The translations under genes and the position numbers were made by a program. The notes under the pieces were generated by a model that worked only from the letters and a program-made list of their open reading frames with translations, ran no database searches and was not told the DNA's origin. Shown here in pieces: positions 37,580 through 46,176 of a DNA stretch of 52,106 nt (position 1 is its first letter; every line of letters starts with the position of its first letter). Where the stretch lies: the IMG/VR virus record IMGVR_UViG_3300009008_000053, positions 1 to 52,106 of that record. One strand, 5' to 3'. This DNA comes from a virus.

Positions 37580-39691
37580 ATGGGTAAAAAAATCGGAGTA
37601 ACCATAGGCCGATACCAACCCTTTCACAAGGGCCATGAAGCCATCGTAAGAAAACTCTCCAAAGAGTACGATCGTGTGTATGTGTTTGTGGCTGGGAACA
37701 AGATGAGCAAGGGCAACCCTCTTCCCTTCGCCTTTAGAAAGAAGATCATCAACCTGTCTATGAAAGGTGCTTCCAACGTCAAGTTTCTGATGGCAGTCAT
37801 GGTGGACGATGACGGTAGGATGCGCGGTACGGGGTACCTCCCAGATCTTATTAAAAGGCTCAAAATAAAGCCCGACGATCGAGTAGATATCCTAGTAGGG
37901 AATGACAGGTATCAGAACTATTTCTCCATCATAGAAAAAGAGAAAATGCAACTAAACGTTCCCCTCAATGTTAGCGTGAAGAAGATGCCTAACGTCAGCG
38001 TGGACAACGACACTAGTGGGAGGATTTCAGGTACCGAGGTAAGATCCCTCATCATCGGCGGTAATAAAGACGAAGCAAGAAAGAGGATGAGCAGCAATCT
38101 TGGGTCCAAGTTTGATGAATTCTACGACAAGATGCGAAACTACATGGGTAGGTATTATCGTCTACATGAATCGTCTTTCTATCTTACGGAGGCCGAAGGA
38201 CTGGCTTCTCTTAAGGGGATCTCTCACATCGAGGATCTTAGTCCGTTCGCTTTCTTGAAGTTCCTGGAGAAGTGGCACAACACCGAGATCGACGGCGGGT
38301 TGGAGATCAGCGAAAAAGTAGACGGTTCCGCTCAGATCTCCTTTGGCGTGTCCAAGGGGAAGGTGTACGCGAAGTCCAAGTACGGTAAGCCCATCTTTTC
38401 CAGTTCAGGGTGGCCGAAGACTCACGTGTATGACGCGTTAAGGAACGCCCATTACGCTTTAGAGTCTGTGCGAAAGGGAATCCTACAGTTATACCTCGTT
38501 CCGAACACCAAGAACCCAGATGGGTACGACATTAAGGTGTCCAAAAAACCATCTAGAGGGGCTATTTTCCCTCAGTACTTTACTGAAGTCCTATGGACGA
38601 GGGTGCCTAACTCCATCGAGTATGGTGATAACATCCTAATGATCTACGGTATTAAGGTAGAGGGTGGGCATATTTCCTCTTCGGGATTTGAGAAGAAGGT
38701 GATCGACAAGCTTATTGAGCTAACGGGAAAAAGAACTACCGCAAAGGGAGCTAAGTGGAGGATGGAAGGAAAGATCATCCTCAGCAAGAGTCAGTTTGAA
38801 ATCGCGACGAAGGTAGAATACAAGAAGCTACGCGATATCTTGAAGGATATCAAGGCCCAGGAGGTCCTTCTAAAGCAAGCTCGTACCCCCGAACAGAAGA
38901 AAGCTAGAGCTAAACTCTTAGCGAAGATCAACAAGATCCAGCAAGCCCTAAAGAAGAAGTTCATATCCTCTCTTAGATCGAGCACCCCCACATATGGGCC
39001 AGAGGATTCCTTTATCGAGGGTATCGTGATCAAGGATCTAGAATCTGGAGCTATGATAAAGGTGGTAGACAAGGACATGTTTACCGCCGTGAATCGTTAT
39101 TTCTGGCATTATAGAGAGTTAATGGGCAAGGGTGGATTCGTAGGTAGTGAATGGCAAGTCGGTATTGGGACGCAATTGAAGTACGATATAGCAGAGCAAG
39201 TATTCGCCACCCCTGCCCTTAAAACACCTTCGGCACCTACTTACATAAAGAACAGAGTGACGAAGTACACTATACCCCCCGAGTTGAAGTCCCCCAATGC
39301 TAGGTTTAACTGGTTGTTATACGAGTTCATCAGAAAAGAGACAGCGGGTGGGAAAAAATCGGGCACGATGATGAGTGCCGAGATGGCCAACATTGTAAGG
39401 CTTGCGATTAAGAAGATCGAGAAGCTTCGATCCGAGTGGGAAAGAGATAAGCTTGGTACACTCACCAAAGCTGTCGAAGATTCCGAAACGGGTAAGGTTA
39501 TCAAGACCGTAAAAATGCCCCAAGAGGTCATAAAGAAAACGGACAAGGCTTTTGTATTGACCCTAGAAGAAATGAACAAACTGGTGAACCGAATAGAAAA
39601 GTTCACTCGCATGGTGAAGACCCAAGAGGCTAAGAAGGTTATCTGTTTGAAATTGTTCTTGGGTAAATCCGTTAACAAGATAAAGGTGTAA
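37580..39691 (+). CDS. Adenylyltransferase (NMNAT-like) fused to an ATP-dependent nucleic acid ligase
   Basis: 703 residues after AAGGGG. Domain 1 (1 to about 185) is a nucleotidyltransferase of the HxGH class: GRYQPFHKGHEA at 10-21 and the ISxTxxR-type ISGTEVR near 148. NMN adenylyltransferases and FAD synthetases share these. Domain 2 (about 230-560) is a covalent nucleotidyltransferase: motif I EKVDGSAQIS near 243 with the AMP-accepting lysine, a IYGIKVEGG strand, motif IV EGIVIKD near 478 and motif V AMIKVVDK near 492. That fits RNA or DNA ligase. The linker contains YLTEAEG, a possible prohead protease site. I infer NAD synthesis or repair joined to strand sealing. Confidence 0.8.
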   Translation: MGKKIGVTIGRYQPFHKGHEAIVRKLSKEYDRVYVFVAGNKMSKGNPLPFAFRKKIINLSMKGASNVKFLMAVMVDDDGRMRGTGYLPDLIKRLKIKPDDRVDILVGNDRYQNYFSIIEKEKMQLNVPLNVSVKKMPNVSVDNDTSGRISGTEVRSLIIGGNKDEARKRMSSNLGSKFDEFYDKMRNYMGRYYRLHESSFYLTEAEGLASLKGISHIEDLSPFAFLKFLEKWHNTEIDGGLEISEKVDGSAQISFGVSKGKVYAKSKYGKPIFSSSGWPKTHVYDALRNAHYALESVRKGILQLYLVPNTKNPDGYDIKVSKKPSRGAIFPQYFTEVLWTRVPNSIEYGDNILMIYGIKVEGGHISSSGFEKKVIDKLIELTGKRTTAKGAKWRMEGKIILSKSQFEIATKVEYKKLRDILKDIKAQEVLLKQARTPEQKKARAKLLAKINKIQQALKKKFISSLRSSTPTYGPEDSFIEGIVIKDLESGAMIKVVDKDMFTAVNRYFWHYRELMGKGGFVGSEWQVGIGTQLKYDIAEQVFATPALKTPSAPTYIKNRVTKYTIPPELKSPNARFNWLLYEFIRKETAGGKKSGTMMSAEMANIVRLAIKKIEKLRSEWERDKLGTLTKAVEDSETGKVIKTVKMPQEVIKKTDKAFVLTLEEMNKLVNRIEKFTRMVKTQEAKKVICLKLFLGKSVNKIKV

Positions 39692-39692
39692 A

Positions 39693-40151
39693 ATGAAGAG
39701 ATCCGAACTTAGAAAGATGATTGAAGAAGAGGTAACTCTTCTTACTGAGGCAGTAAAAGACCCTCTTGTTGTTGCTTTTGAGAAAGACATGAACATTTGG
39801 CCTCTTACGATCCGTTTTAGTATGGACCCCATGGAAACATCTGGTAGACCCGTAGTTATTACTGAAGTATTTGTTGATACCAATAAGGGTGCAGGCGGTA
39901 TGCCTAAAACTGTAGTAGTATTTCGAAAGCTGTTACATGCCGCTCGTACTAGCCAAAAGGTTCCTGCACCAAATAAAAAAAGATACGGTACTGGTCTTGC
40001 ATCAGTTTTGGATCTTGCATTGGTAGAAAGGATGATGAAGTCTTTGAAAGCTAAAAAAACTAAAGGGCCACTTGGGAATTTCGGTTATCGTGTTTTGGTG
40101 CGTAGTACAGAAGAGCTTTCAGCTATTTACAAAAAGTTGAGTAGTTATTAA
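39693..40151 (+). CDS. Small protein with putative capsid-targeting leader, 152 aa
   Basis: The N-terminus MKRSELRKMIEEEVTLLTE is an amphipathic helix ending L-T-E before A20, matching the (L/I)-x-E/A site cut by T4 prohead protease from internal proteins. The gene at 40579 has the same leader with the same cut position, while the mature parts differ. The mature part is basic (PNKKRYGTGLASVL, KSLKAKKTKG) as in DNA-condensing or injected internal proteins. Family not recognised; its role after injection is unknown. Confidence 0.6.
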   Translation: MKRSELRKMIEEEVTLLTEAVKDPLVVAFEKDMNIWPLTIRFSMDPMETSGRPVVITEVFVDTNKGAGGMPKTVVVFRKLLHAARTSQKVPAPNKKRYGTGLASVLDLALVERMMKSLKAKKTKGPLGNFGYRVLVRSTEELSAIYKKLSSY

Positions 40152-40163
40152 AAAGGAGTTTTT

Positions 40164-40577
40164 ATGGGAAGGGCTAAGTTATTTTCAACGTTTATCAGGT
40201 GGGGCGATCTGCCTTTCGTGTTAGAGACTCTACAGGGTCTAAGAAACAGCGGAGTAAAAGACAAGGTGTTCGTTCTTCAGAATCTCAGGAACGATGAGCA
40301 GCTTATCGTGACTTTTAACATCGAAGAGGATTCTAACTCTCTGAGAAACGAGCTTCCAGCGGGATCAATTCCCGTCCACAGGAAGAAAGAAGTGAACACG
40401 TTGTACAGCATCAACGCTCTCAACGAAGTGATCAAGTCGTTTAACGATGGGGTGGTGGACCCCACGATGGACATCCCGTGGGAACACTACTCTAACAGCT
40501 TCCTCATCATCAGAAGTGGGAAGTTGAGTATCATCCCCACCAAGCTCAATAGAGTGGTAGATTTAGAGGAGATGTAA
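40164..40577 (+). CDS. Hypothetical protein, 137 aa
   Basis: AAGGAG precedes ATG. The sequence is a mixed alpha/beta globular protein (VLETLQGLRNSGVKDKVFVL, NALNEVIKSFNDGVVDP, SNSFLIIRSGKLSIIPTK). It lacks the leader found on both neighbours (39693 and 40579) although it sits between them, so it is probably not packaged by the same route. No family recognised. Confidence 0.6.
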   Translation: MGRAKLFSTFIRWGDLPFVLETLQGLRNSGVKDKVFVLQNLRNDEQLIVTFNIEEDSNSLRNELPAGSIPVHRKKEVNTLYSINALNEVIKSFNDGVVDPTMDIPWEHYSNSFLIIRSGKLSIIPTKLNRVVDLEEM

Positions 40578-40578
40578 C

Positions 40579-41001
40579 ATGAAGAAATCTGAACTTAGAA
40601 AAATGATACAAGAAGAACTGGCTTTGATTAAAGAGGCGAGTCCCATTGAGAGAGCAATAGCTAAACACCCCCCTAAATGGCCTGTGGAAGCAGTAATATC
40701 ATTTAGCGAGTTAATAGGTATAGCGAAGGGAGTCTATAATACAAGTTTATTTTTCATGAAGAGTGGGTCTGGGAGTGACCATGATTTAGTTGATTATATA
40801 AGAAAGATAGTTAAGAAAAAATACTCTCATCCTAAATTCCCACGAATAGACGGATACCGTGGAGCCTTAATAACAGATGACAAATTTCTCAAGAGAGTTC
40901 CTAATCTTAAGAAAAAAAGCAAAGGTTCGGGGCTGTTATCTGTAGTTAAATTAAGAAACGAAAAGGACCTAATGACGTATCTTAAGAAATTAGGTCTTTA
41001 A
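40579..41001 (+). CDS. Small protein with putative capsid-targeting leader, 140 aa
   Basis: MKKSELRKMIQEELALIKE followed by A20 gives I-K-E/A, a T4-type prohead cleavage site at the same position as in the protein at 39693. The mature part is strongly basic, with runs such as IRKIVKKKYSHPKFPR and PNLKKKSKGSG. I read it as a second internal head protein, co-packaged with DNA. GAGGAG lies upstream of ATG. No family is recognised. Confidence 0.6.
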   Translation: MKKSELRKMIQEELALIKEASPIERAIAKHPPKWPVEAVISFSELIGIAKGVYNTSLFFMKSGSGSDHDLVDYIRKIVKKKYSHPKFPRIDGYRGALITDDKFLKRVPNLKKKSKGSGLLSVVKLRNEKDLMTYLKKLGL

Positions 41002-41012
41002 GGAGATATAAC

Positions 41013-41447
41013 ATGGCAGACATGAACCAAGTGATTTTTAACTTTGGTAACTTCAAGATTCGTGGGTCCCTGATGTCCCCGCCGAGACGTGGTGTTTCCA
41101 GTGGGGAGATGAAGTCCAACAAGCTGTACTACTTTCAGGTGAAGGTGGAGTCTACTATCAAGATGCGGAAAAAGGGAGAAAACGTCCTTCAGAAGCTTCT
41201 TGATGGGAAAGAAGTGACTCTGCAGTACGACGGTAAGGACCTATCTGGTGTAGTGGTGGAGGTTAAGGCCACCGAGGTTATCGATCAGTGGTACCTTGGA
41301 CTCAAGATCCGTTTAAGCGAGATGGTGGACGAGGCCGATGAGAACTTCCCCACCCAGGAACCCGACGAGCCCGAGCGCGACGAGGAAGATCTCGAAAAGA
41401 TGGTCGTCGCTAGGCCGAGGTTGCACGGGTCGGGGGCGCTAGAATGA
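41013..41447 (+). CDS. Hypothetical protein with acidic tail, 144 aa
   Basis: AAGGAG precedes ATG. The first 105 residues look like a small beta domain (QVIFNFGNFKIRG, YYFQVKVESTIKM, VTLQYDGKDLSGVVVEV). An acidic linker (DEADENFPTQEPDEPERDEE) and a short basic end follow. Acidic tails of this kind occur in single-strand DNA binding proteins and DNA mimics, but no specific family match is visible. The next gene starts in its stop (ATGA). Confidence 0.6.
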   Translation: MADMNQVIFNFGNFKIRGSLMSPPRRGVSSGEMKSNKLYYFQVKVESTIKMRKKGENVLQKLLDGKEVTLQYDGKDLSGVVVEVKATEVIDQWYLGLKIRLSEMVDEADENFPTQEPDEPERDEEDLEKMVVARPRLHGSGALE

Positions 41448-41896
41448 AGCTTCAAAAGGGAAGGTACTATTATGTCACTTACACGGATCATACTAAGAAA
41501 CCTAGAGTGACTCATGTGATGTACTTTTTAGGTATGGGCTCCATAAAAGGCCATCCTGTTTTGCGGTTCCAGAAGGACAATCAGATCAACATTATCGACA
41601 AAGAAGCAATCCTCAGTGTTCGCGAGGCTAAGCCCGATAAAACGCGGGGCGGTTGGAGAAAAGGTAGGGAATTGAGGCTGGAAGCTTCCTATAAAGGGAA
41701 TATGGGTGTGATGGAGGTTTTTCAGTTTTATAAGTTGGCTTCGAAGCAAGAAAAAGCGATGTTTGACAGGCTTGTGAACAAAAACAAACACAAAGAAGCT
41801 TGGCGCTTAGTCCAGAAAGTGACGGGTACCAAGCTTCAAGGTGCTCAGTTTGAGAGCATGGAACTAGTTCGTTGGGTAATGGAAGAGAGTGACTAA
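41444..41896 (+). CDS. Hypothetical protein, 150 aa
   Basis: ATGA overlap with the preceding gene. The first 65 residues are beta-type (GRYYYVTYTDHTKKPRV, HPVLRFQKDNQINIID), followed by a helical part with KQEKAMFDRLVNKNKHKEAW. No family recognised. The stop overlaps the start of the heparinase-like gene (TAATG), so the two are translationally coupled. Confidence 0.6.
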   Translation: MKLQKGRYYYVTYTDHTKKPRVTHVMYFLGMGSIKGHPVLRFQKDNQINIIDKEAILSVREAKPDKTRGGWRKGRELRLEASYKGNMGVMEVFQFYKLASKQEKAMFDRLVNKNKHKEAWRLVQKVTGTKLQGAQFESMELVRWVMEESD

Positions 41897-44250
41897 TGAA
41901 ATCGAAAGTGATCCACATAGTTGGGCTGTTTTTAGTGTTTATGATGATGATGTTCGTGGTAGACACGGTTGCTAAGGAGTTTGTTGATCATCCCAGGTTG
42001 TTCCTTACTCCCGAGCGCATCGAAAGGATCCAGACTCAGCATATTACCACCGATTCTTATGACTGGCAAAGAACTTTGGCTTGCGCAAGCAGATCGGACA
42101 TCGATGGTGCCGTAGCCAAGGCCATGCTGTATAGGGTAAACGGTGACATGGTTGCTGCTCACGCTGCCGTGGTTACTCTCCAAGGATACATGGACGGTCC
42201 TTTTCCCAACATTGGTTTTAACAACGCAGGACCATTCTTCAACAAGTGGGCTCTGTGCTACGACTGGCTCAGTGGGTACGCTCCTTTCGAAGCTATAAAA
42301 CCCGCTATCCGAGACTGGATTAATCGAATCGAACAGAACGATTGGGATTACTACACCAACGCTCCCTATATGAACGGCCATCAAAAGGCTATTTGGGGTG
42401 CTCCCCTTTGGGGGATGGCGACGGCTGGTGAAGACACTACTTCGCTAAGGTACCTGGACAGTGGGGACCGCAGGTGGGATCGCACGAAATACCTATTCGG
42501 TTTTGGACCCGACTATCTTGCTACGTGGAAGGACGGGATTCTCCCCTCTGGACACGACTATGGATCGGGGACGGTGAAAAACTCTCTGATCTACATGGAA
42601 GCCGCTAAGACTTCTTATGGAGCTACTACATGGGAAGACGCCACTTACGTCCAGAATTACCTTACGGGTTTCCTCCACCAGTATTACTACGCTCCCGATT
42701 ACTTTCACAGGTCTGAGCACGGACACAACGCTCAAAAGAAGAACGGCTATTTCGCTACCGAAGCTCTAGCAGCTTTGATAGTGGCCGACCACTTTCCCGA
42801 CAGCGACGAATCCAAGATGGTACAGTGGTGGTTCAACAATGCAGAAGGGGCGCTTCGTTACCCCTCCAAGAGCTATCGCTATTTCTCCTATTGGGCTCTC
42901 ATCTTTAGGGATCTGGAGAGAGAAGAGATCGACCCAGGACTCCACCTAACCAACAGTTATCTGGTGGAGTGGCCTGGGATCTATTTGTACCGATCCGATT
43001 ATAGCGCCGAGCTACCGCCCACTCTGTTCTGGACATTTAGAGCGGGAAATCAGATCTGGTTTAATCAGAATCATTATGACAATGGGAATATCTTCATAGC
43101 TTGGAAGGGGAGCAACCTTCTGATCGACGCTGGTATCTACGACGGTGGCGGCGGTAACAATATCCTGAATTACAGCAATCAGACCATCGGACACAACAGC
43201 ATCTTGGTTAAGGATCCCTTGGAAGAGTGCGGGTGGAATCCTATCGATCAGGAACGTTGTGATTACTACGAAAATTCGGGTGGTCAGAGGCTAGGGTGGC
43301 GTTACACTCCAGACGATTCCCCCATCGACGGCGTAGTTCCTGATCCCATACCAAACACCTTCCCCAAGCACTTACACGATGCAGCGGATATTGTAGAGTT
43401 GGAAGAGACAGATAGGTATACCTATATCCTCTCTGATATCACCAACTCCTACGCCAACCCACGATGGGAAGAAATCTACAGCATACGCGATCTGAATAAA
43501 CTCAGGTATCGTCCTAAGGTGGACGTAGTAGAAAGGGAGGTATTGTTCGTTGATAATCTGTTTGTCGTGTTCGACAGGATCGTAGCGACGGACCCGACTT
43601 TCGACAAGTATATAACCCATCATTCGATTTGGGAACCCATCTTGAATGAGGAAGACGAGGCGTTAGTAACGGGGGACAACGGACAGCTTTGGATTTCCGT
43701 ACTGTCCCCGAATAACTTCACGGTAGAAAAGATTGGGGGTGAAGGATACGAGTATTACGTGAACGGAACCAATTGGGATCCATTCCCCAACAGCCATAAC
43801 GATCTTGGTGGTAACTGGAGATTGGAGTATCATCTAACCGATCAACTACAGGAGGGTAACTTCTTACATGTCTTACAACCAGGAGATTTGGACAGCGAAA
43901 AGAAGGAGGTGATCGAGGTTCTTAGTTCTCCCGAGAGATTTATGGTCATGGTGAATAACACTATGGTTGGTTTTTCGAAAAACCGTGAATCCGTCACGAA
44001 TGCGGCCTACATGTCATACGGACAGGAGGACCACATAGTAGTTGACTTGATTCCAAATACATCGTATTCAGTCTATAACAATGGCAACCTCATCGACACC
44101 CAAACCTCAACCGAAAGCGGTGTCATAGCCTTCACGAGTTCAAAAGGGGGGTATTGGCTCGTGGTAGAATCCTCTAAAATACAAGGGAGGTCCCCAGCCC
44201 TCGCCACGCTGCTAGGGATCATCGGGGGCTGGGCTTATTTAGGTTACTAA
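41896..44250 (+). CDS. Exported heparinase II/III-like polysaccharide lyase
   Basis: 784 residues. Residues 1-26 form a signal peptide (VIHIVGLFLVFMMMMFVVDT then VAK). Residues of about 30-370 look like the helical toroid of heparinase II/III and alginate lyases (FFNKWALCYDWLSGYAPFEA). The central domain has the Hepar_II_III pattern NQNHYDNGNIFIAWKGSNLL, IDAGIYDGGGG and IGHNSILVKD, followed by a beta C-terminal part. The last 20 residues (PALATLLGIIGGWAYLGY) are hydrophobic and could be a membrane anchor. Such enzymes cut uronic-acid polysaccharides. A phage lyase with a signal peptide would act outside the host cell or in its envelope rather than on the virion. An intrinsic terminator follows. 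Confidence 0.7.
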   Translation: MKSKVIHIVGLFLVFMMMMFVVDTVAKEFVDHPRLFLTPERIERIQTQHITTDSYDWQRTLACASRSDIDGAVAKAMLYRVNGDMVAAHAAVVTLQGYMDGPFPNIGFNNAGPFFNKWALCYDWLSGYAPFEAIKPAIRDWINRIEQNDWDYYTNAPYMNGHQKAIWGAPLWGMATAGEDTTSLRYLDSGDRRWDRTKYLFGFGPDYLATWKDGILPSGHDYGSGTVKNSLIYMEAAKTSYGATTWEDATYVQNYLTGFLHQYYYAPDYFHRSEHGHNAQKKNGYFATEALAALIVADHFPDSDESKMVQWWFNNAEGALRYPSKSYRYFSYWALIFRDLEREEIDPGLHLTNSYLVEWPGIYLYRSDYSAELPPTLFWTFRAGNQIWFNQNHYDNGNIFIAWKGSNLLIDAGIYDGGGGNNILNYSNQTIGHNSILVKDPLEECGWNPIDQERCDYYENSGGQRLGWRYTPDDSPIDGVVPDPIPNTFPKHLHDAADIVELEETDRYTYILSDITNSYANPRWEEIYSIRDLNKLRYRPKVDVVEREVLFVDNLFVVFDRIVATDPTFDKYITHHSIWEPILNEEDEALVTGDNGQLWISVLSPNNFTVEKIGGEGYEYYVNGTNWDPFPNSHNDLGGNWRLEYHLTDQLQEGNFLHVLQPGDLDSEKKEVIEVLSSPERFMVMVNNTMVGFSKNRESVTNAAYMSYGQEDHIVVDLIPNTSYSVYNNGNLIDTQTSTESGVIAFTSSKGGYWLVVESSKIQGRSPALATLLGIIGGWAYLGY

Positions 44251-44267
44251 ATCCATACGACATTAAC

Positions 44268-44293
44268 AGCCCTGCCCTTTAGGTGGGGCTTTT
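44268..44293 (+). terminator. Intrinsic terminator after the heparinase-like gene
   Basis: AGCCCTGCC (44268-44276) pairs with GGTGGGGCT (44282-44290) with two wobble pairs around CTTTA, then TTT. Confidence 0.7.
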
Positions 44294-44325
44294 CCGTATT
44301 TTCGAGAACGCAAGTATAAAACTCA

Positions 44326-44354
44326 TTGACTCCAAGTTGTAGGTGTGGTATAAT
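44326..44354 (+). promoter_or_regulatory. Sigma70-type promoter before the metallophosphoesterase
   Basis: TTGACT at 44326-44331 and TATAAT at 44349-44354, 17-base spacer, with GTGTGG directly before the -10 box (an extended -10 TGn). The same GTGG-TATAAT context recurs at 48414, 48488 and 50631. Confidence 0.85.
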
Positions 44355-44375
44355 TGGGTATCTTAAGGAGGAATC

Positions 44376-45122
44376 ATGGCTGGAAAGGTTTTAATTACTG
44401 GTGATACTCATGGTGATTTTAGCAGGTTTCAGAACATCGATCCTTTAGGGATCGATAGGGATGACGTTGTTATCATCGCTGGTGATTTTGGGGGGATTTG
44501 GGATCAAGAAGAGACCGCCCGCGAGCGCCTGCTCCTTGATCGTGTCCGTGAACGTCCGTGGACCACGGCTTTTGTCTGTGGGAATCACGAGAATTTCGAT
44601 CGCCTTGATACTCTTCCTGTTGAGGAAAAGTGGGGCGGTAAGGTTGGGCGCGTAAACGAGTCCATTTTTCATCTGAAGCGTGGGGAGATCTACACTATCG
44701 GTGGGCAGAAGATTTTCTGCTTCGGTGGTGCTGCTTCGATTGATAAGATGTGGAGGACTGAGGGTGTTTCTTGGTGGCCTCAGGAGATTCCGTCTGTTGC
44801 TGAGATGGATTATGCTCTGGAGAACCTCGAAAAGCATGGTAATAAGGTGGATCTCGTGATTACCCACACCATGCCCCATGAGGCTGTTCAGGAGTTTGAG
44901 GAATCTGGTTTGTCCCCCCAGGGTTTTGAGGCTATGGCTTTGAAGATGCATGAGCCTACACCGAAATTCCTTTCCGAGATACTGGATAGGGTTGATTTCG
45001 GCGCTTGGTTCTGTGGCCATTTTCACGTAGATACGCCTTTCTTAGGTGGGTCAATTCAGTGTCTCTATGAGATGGTGGTAGACACTACTGTTTATCAGGA
45101 TCGTAAGCGTAAGAGGGGTTGA
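44376..45122 (+). CDS. Calcineurin-like metallophosphoesterase
   Basis: 248 residues after AAGGAGG. All family motifs are present: GDTHG (D10, H12), GDFGG (D37), GNHEN (N70, H71), a later VITHTMPH near 165, and GHFH near 215. The family hydrolyses phosphomono- or diesters with two metals; substrates range from proteins to nucleotides and RNA ends, and cannot be told here. It has its own strong early-type promoter. With the cyclic-phosphate receiver protein three genes later it may take part in RNA-end processing; this is inference. Confidence 0.85.
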   Translation: MAGKVLITGDTHGDFSRFQNIDPLGIDRDDVVIIAGDFGGIWDQEETARERLLLDRVRERPWTTAFVCGNHENFDRLDTLPVEEKWGGKVGRVNESIFHLKRGEIYTIGGQKIFCFGGAASIDKMWRTEGVSWWPQEIPSVAEMDYALENLEKHGNKVDLVITHTMPHEAVQEFEESGLSPQGFEAMALKMHEPTPKFLSEILDRVDFGAWFCGHFHVDTPFLGGSIQCLYEMVVDTTVYQDRKRKRG

Positions 45123-45148
45123 CTTAAATCCCTCTTACGTGTTATAAT
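45119..45148 (+). promoter_or_regulatory. Promoter overlapping the phosphoesterase stop codon
   Basis: TTGACT at 45119-45124 contains the TGA stop; TATAAT is at 45143-45148, 18-base spacer. The transcript leader before the next gene contains a small GGCC-TGC-GGGCC hairpin near 45167. Confidence 0.8.
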
Positions 45149-45197
45149 TTTTCCGAAGCTAGAAACGGCCTGCGGGCCACAAAAAAGAGGTTTTGAT

Positions 45198-45485
45198 ATG
45201 AGTGAAAAAGTCAAGGTTACTGAGTTTGAGAAGCAGGTTCTCACTGCCGTTAAGGACATCAACGATGAGATTGGAACTCAGGCTTGCGCAGGCGCACAGC
45301 CCAAAGAGGTTGCCGATGTTTTGGGTGTGTCTGTTTATCGCGTGAATGGCTCGATCTCCGTCCTTTTGAAGAAGGATCTGGTGGAATCTTATAAGATCAA
45401 GCCCGAAAAGAGAGCTTTCCGCGTTGTTCAGGTGACTGACGAGGGTTGCTATGTGATGGATTGGAAGAGCGATACGAAGGGGTAG
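45198..45485 (+). CDS. Winged-helix DNA-binding protein, 95 aa
   Basis: AGAGG 8 bases before ATG. The pattern is a winged helix-turn-helix: EFEKQVLTAVKDI, then AQPKEVADVLGVSVYRVNGS (turn and recognition helix), ISVLLKKDLVESYKI and a wing RAFRVVQVTDEG. This resembles MarR/ArsR-type regulators, which bind palindromic operators as dimers. The 20-bp palindrome at 32716 is a candidate site. It is the first gene of its transcript, which suggests an early regulator. Confidence 0.7.
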   Translation: MSEKVKVTEFEKQVLTAVKDINDEIGTQACAGAQPKEVADVLGVSVYRVNGSISVLLKKDLVESYKIKPEKRAFRVVQVTDEGCYVMDWKSDTKG

Positions 45486-45487
45486 TT

Positions 45488-45985
45488 ATGCCGTCTGATG
45501 CTGAAATTCTTGATGAAATCGAAACTAAAGCTAAAAATCACGATTGGTGGTACATGTTTTCGGATGATCACCGCGTTTATCGTGCAGGCGAAAGGTCTGC
45601 TGACGATTTGATCCTTCAGTTGGTTTCGATTCCCTTTAAGGAAGGAAAGCGGATTTGGGATGACCACTGCCCATGGTCTACTCCTGAGAAGGCCAAGGAG
45701 AACAAGTTGGTGGCGGCTGTACCCTTCCATCTTATCTTCAAGCATCGTCCTGCTACTCACTGTATCGGTTCTGATCGGTACCCTTGTACGGTCATCAATA
45801 TGAGCAAAAACGGACATAAGCTTTCTTACCAGCATGACGTTATGGAGAATGGTCAGCCCGTGTTCAATGATCTTGCTGAAATTCGCTATGCGTATTGGTC
45901 CGAGAAGAGGCAGGTGTATTTGAACGCCCGATCTGCTCGTGTTCGTATCGGGTATAGGGACTACTACATGGACCCGCACTTTTAG
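45488..45985 (+). CDS. Hypothetical protein, 165 aa
   Basis: ATG 45488 lies two bases after the preceding stop, with AAGGGG upstream. Rich in aromatic and charged residues (NHDWWYMFSDDHRVYRAGER, KHRPATHCIGSDRYPCTVIN). No domain is recognised. It belongs to the early-type operon from 45198 to 46680. Confidence 0.6.
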   Translation: MPSDAEILDEIETKAKNHDWWYMFSDDHRVYRAGERSADDLILQLVSIPFKEGKRIWDDHCPWSTPEKAKENKLVAAVPFHLIFKHRPATHCIGSDRYPCTVINMSKNGHKLSYQHDVMENGQPVFNDLAEIRYAYWSEKRQVYLNARSARVRIGYRDYYMDPHF

Positions 45986-45993
45986 GAGGAAGT

Positions 45994-46176
45994 ATGACTA
46001 AAGAATCGGCTGCCCTTTCTAATTGGGCTGACATGATTGAGCATAGGATGGAGAACGATCCAGGTAAGCCGCCTCTAACTCTCGATGAGTTCAGGACTCT
46101 GGTTCAAAATCTTCGTTTCGTGGCCGAGAAGATCGACACCACATACGAAAAGCACATGGACGGGTACAGACGATGA
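45994..46176 (+). CDS. Small hypothetical protein, 60 aa
   Basis: AGGAGGAAGT directly precedes ATG. The product is helical and charged (NWADMIEHRMENDPG, DEFRTLVQNLRFVAEKIDT). It shares ATGA with the next gene, so translation is coupled to the cyclic-phosphate receiver protein, a hint that they work together. Confidence 0.6.
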   Translation: MTKESAALSNWADMIEHRMENDPGKPPLTLDEFRTLVQNLRFVAEKIDTTYEKHMDGYRR

